From Ruminococcus sp. (GTDB lineage Bacteria > Bacillota > Clostridia > Oscillospirales > Ruminococcaceae), in the NCBI GenBank assembly GCA_029055625.1, contig JAIDCY010000098.1, positions 1 through 35,642 of the forward strand: a stretch of DNA of 35,642 nt, written 5' to 3'. Within the stretch, counting starts at the first letter, position 1, and each line of letters begins with the position of its first letter. Both the position numbers and the translations under genes were made by a program. Below the pieces are notes generated by a model, which was given only the letters and a program-made list of their open reading frames with translations, had not been told where the DNA came from and ran no database searches. This document shows, piece by piece, positions 34,433-35,642 of the stretch.

Positions 34433-35580
34433 ATGAAAAATTATATCAGCTTCTTAATAATGATACGAACGAACTGCCGGAAGCAGAAACGATAAGCAGT
34501 CAGGAGGTAAACGATATTATGAAACGTTTCAGAGAAGAAAAAAATACTCTTCCGGTAAGAAAAAGACGTAAGCCTAAAATGAGTGCGGTTTTACTCGTTG
34601 CAGTAATCGCCGCCTGTTGCGGAACTACTGCATTTGCGGTGACACATAGCAGTTTATTCAGGAATCTTGAAGAAAACAAAACAAAAACTTATGTTGATGA
34701 TAACGGCACGGAGTGGAAGCTTGACAAAACCCCCGATTTAAACAACTATGAAATGATAGAATCATTTGCGAATACGGAAGAAACTACCGAAAGCGTAACG
34801 AATGATGAAATATCCGTTTCAATTGACAGTACGTATTGCGATGGCAGAACGTTAGTACTCGGACTTACGGGAAGTCTTAATAACGGAAATCCCGACGGAT
34901 GCAAATATGTAAACCTTGATTCAATAAAAATTGATTTCGGGGATGTTGTTTTTGATACACAAAGCAGATTTAAAGGAGCTACAAATTATTCGTGGTTACA
35001 GGGTAACATGATGCTTGATGACGGAACGGAAAACAGTTTCAGCGGACAGATTACACTGAAACTTACTGATGACAGCCTTATTACAGAATCAGAAGACGCT
35101 GTTATTACCCTTGAAAATATATGGGCTGGTGACGGATATTACAATAAGAAATGTGACCTTGATAATATCGTAATAAATAAACATATTGACGTTGATAAGG
35201 AACTCATTAACGGAAATGCAATCGAACTGGCGGAAGACGGATATAAAATCAGCCTTTCCGATTACAGCCCCGCAAGTATTCACTTTGAATGGGAGTATCC
35301 GAAAGAATTTGACGAAAAAAATATGACGGAAAGCATTATGATAGACGGTTATGAAGCCCCAGTGTATTCTATGGTAATATTCTTCTATGATGAAGACGGT
35401 AATGAACTACCTTTCCTTAATGAAAATATCGGAACAGGTTCTCTCACAACTCCGTCAGTTGATGTGGTATACGCAAGAATACTTAACAAACAGGAACATA
35501 CTGACAGTGAACTTTATTACGGTATGAAGGTTTATAAAGAGTTCCGGATTGATTTAAATGAACTCAAAAATGAGGAATAA
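34429..35580 (+). CDS. Putative anti-sigma factor, DUF4179-like membrane protein
   Basis: 383 residues. A cytoplasmic N-terminus of about 48 residues (EKLYQLLNNDTNELPEAET, then DIMKRFREEK) is followed by a basic patch RKRRKPK. One helix (about 51-72, AVLLVAVIAACCGTTAFAV) leads to an extracellular domain of about 300 residues. A DUF4179-type segment lies near NDEISVSIDSTYCDGRTLVL. The family is typically encoded after ECF-like sigma factors and sequesters them at the membrane. The ATG overlaps the sigma stop. The final 62 bp of the window hold no recognised feature. Confidence 0.75.
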   Translation: MNEKLYQLLNNDTNELPEAETISSQEVNDIMKRFREEKNTLPVRKRRKPKMSAVLLVAVIAACCGTTAFAVTHSSLFRNLEENKTKTYVDDNGTEWKLDKTPDLNNYEMIESFANTEETTESVTNDEISVSIDSTYCDGRTLVLGLTGSLNNGNPDGCKYVNLDSIKIDFGDVVFDTQSRFKGATNYSWLQGNMMLDDGTENSFSGQITLKLTDDSLITESEDAVITLENIWAGDGYYNKKCDLDNIVINKHIDVDKELINGNAIELAEDGYKISLSDYSPASIHFEWEYPKEFDEKNMTESIMIDGYEAPVYSMVIFFYDEDGNELPFLNENIGTGSLTTPSVDVVYARILNKQEHTDSELYYGMKVYKEFRIDLNELKNEE

Positions 35581-35642
35581 AAAGAAAAACCGGTAAAATA
35601 TTAATTATAACTCCTTGAATATGTTGATATAAACAAAGAACG

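Overview
The window looks like a chromosomal segment of a low-GC gut or rumen Firmicute, most likely a Ruminococcus of the flavefaciens/albus/champanellensis type. The evidence is five secreted proteins with cellulosomal dockerin modules (one carries two), the Clostridia-style recJ–relA–MBL–hemZ gene order, near-consensus sigma-A promoters with 16-17 bp spacers, strong Shine-Dalgarno sites and frequent GTG/TTG starts. The species assignment is inference. There are no tRNA, rRNA, CRISPR or transposase genes in the window.

Layout. 1-3.8 kb: a giant hybrid sensor kinase (two periplasmic-type solute-binding domains, PAS-like region, HisKA/HATPase, two receiver domains) with its own promoter. 3.8-11.7 kb: a leftward, tightly packed housekeeping operon in transcription order recJ, relA/spoT, MBL hydrolase, hemZ-like radical SAM, rRNA uracil methyltransferase. 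11.7-12.3 kb: a small membrane-anchored protein gene broken by a frameshift. 12.4-15.4 kb: sigma factor, membrane Thr-rich putative anti-sigma/sensor, and a dockerin protein in one operon. 15.4-19.8 kb: a complete riboflavin operon (FMN riboswitch, ribD, ribE, ribBA, ribH) that ends in a HAD phosphatase overlapping ribH. 19.9-22.8 kb: an ATPase-permease fusion ABC transporter, leftward, with 11-bp direct repeats upstream of its promoter. 23.0-24.7 kb: inorganic pyrophosphatase and a divergent PRPP synthase, leftward. 25.1-27.0 kb: a LacI-like binding domain fused to GGDEF. 27.1-28.5 kb: an uncharacterised two-gene P-loop ATPase/DUF4869-like module. 28.6-33.7 kb: a dockerin cluster (C39-like peptidase, two tandem paralogues, LRR-transglutaminase with two dockerins). 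33.9-35.6 kb: a second sigma/anti-sigma pair, divergent from the dockerin cluster.

Themes. The window pairs core metabolism (nucleotides, flavin, stringent response) with cell-surface sensing and cellulosome-related secretion. Two sigma/membrane-regulator pairs flank dockerin genes, which suggests extracytoplasmic control of surface proteins (inference).

Most unusual DNA-level signals. First, the octamer GGAGCAGG occurs 19 times on both strands, in every reading frame and in intergenic DNA, against well under one expected. It behaves like a genome-wide recognition word (Chi-like or uptake-like). Second, GATC is almost absent: two sites found where more than 100 are expected. Third, a family of AT-rich AATTATTAATT/ATTATGCATT repeats sits almost only in intergenic gaps.
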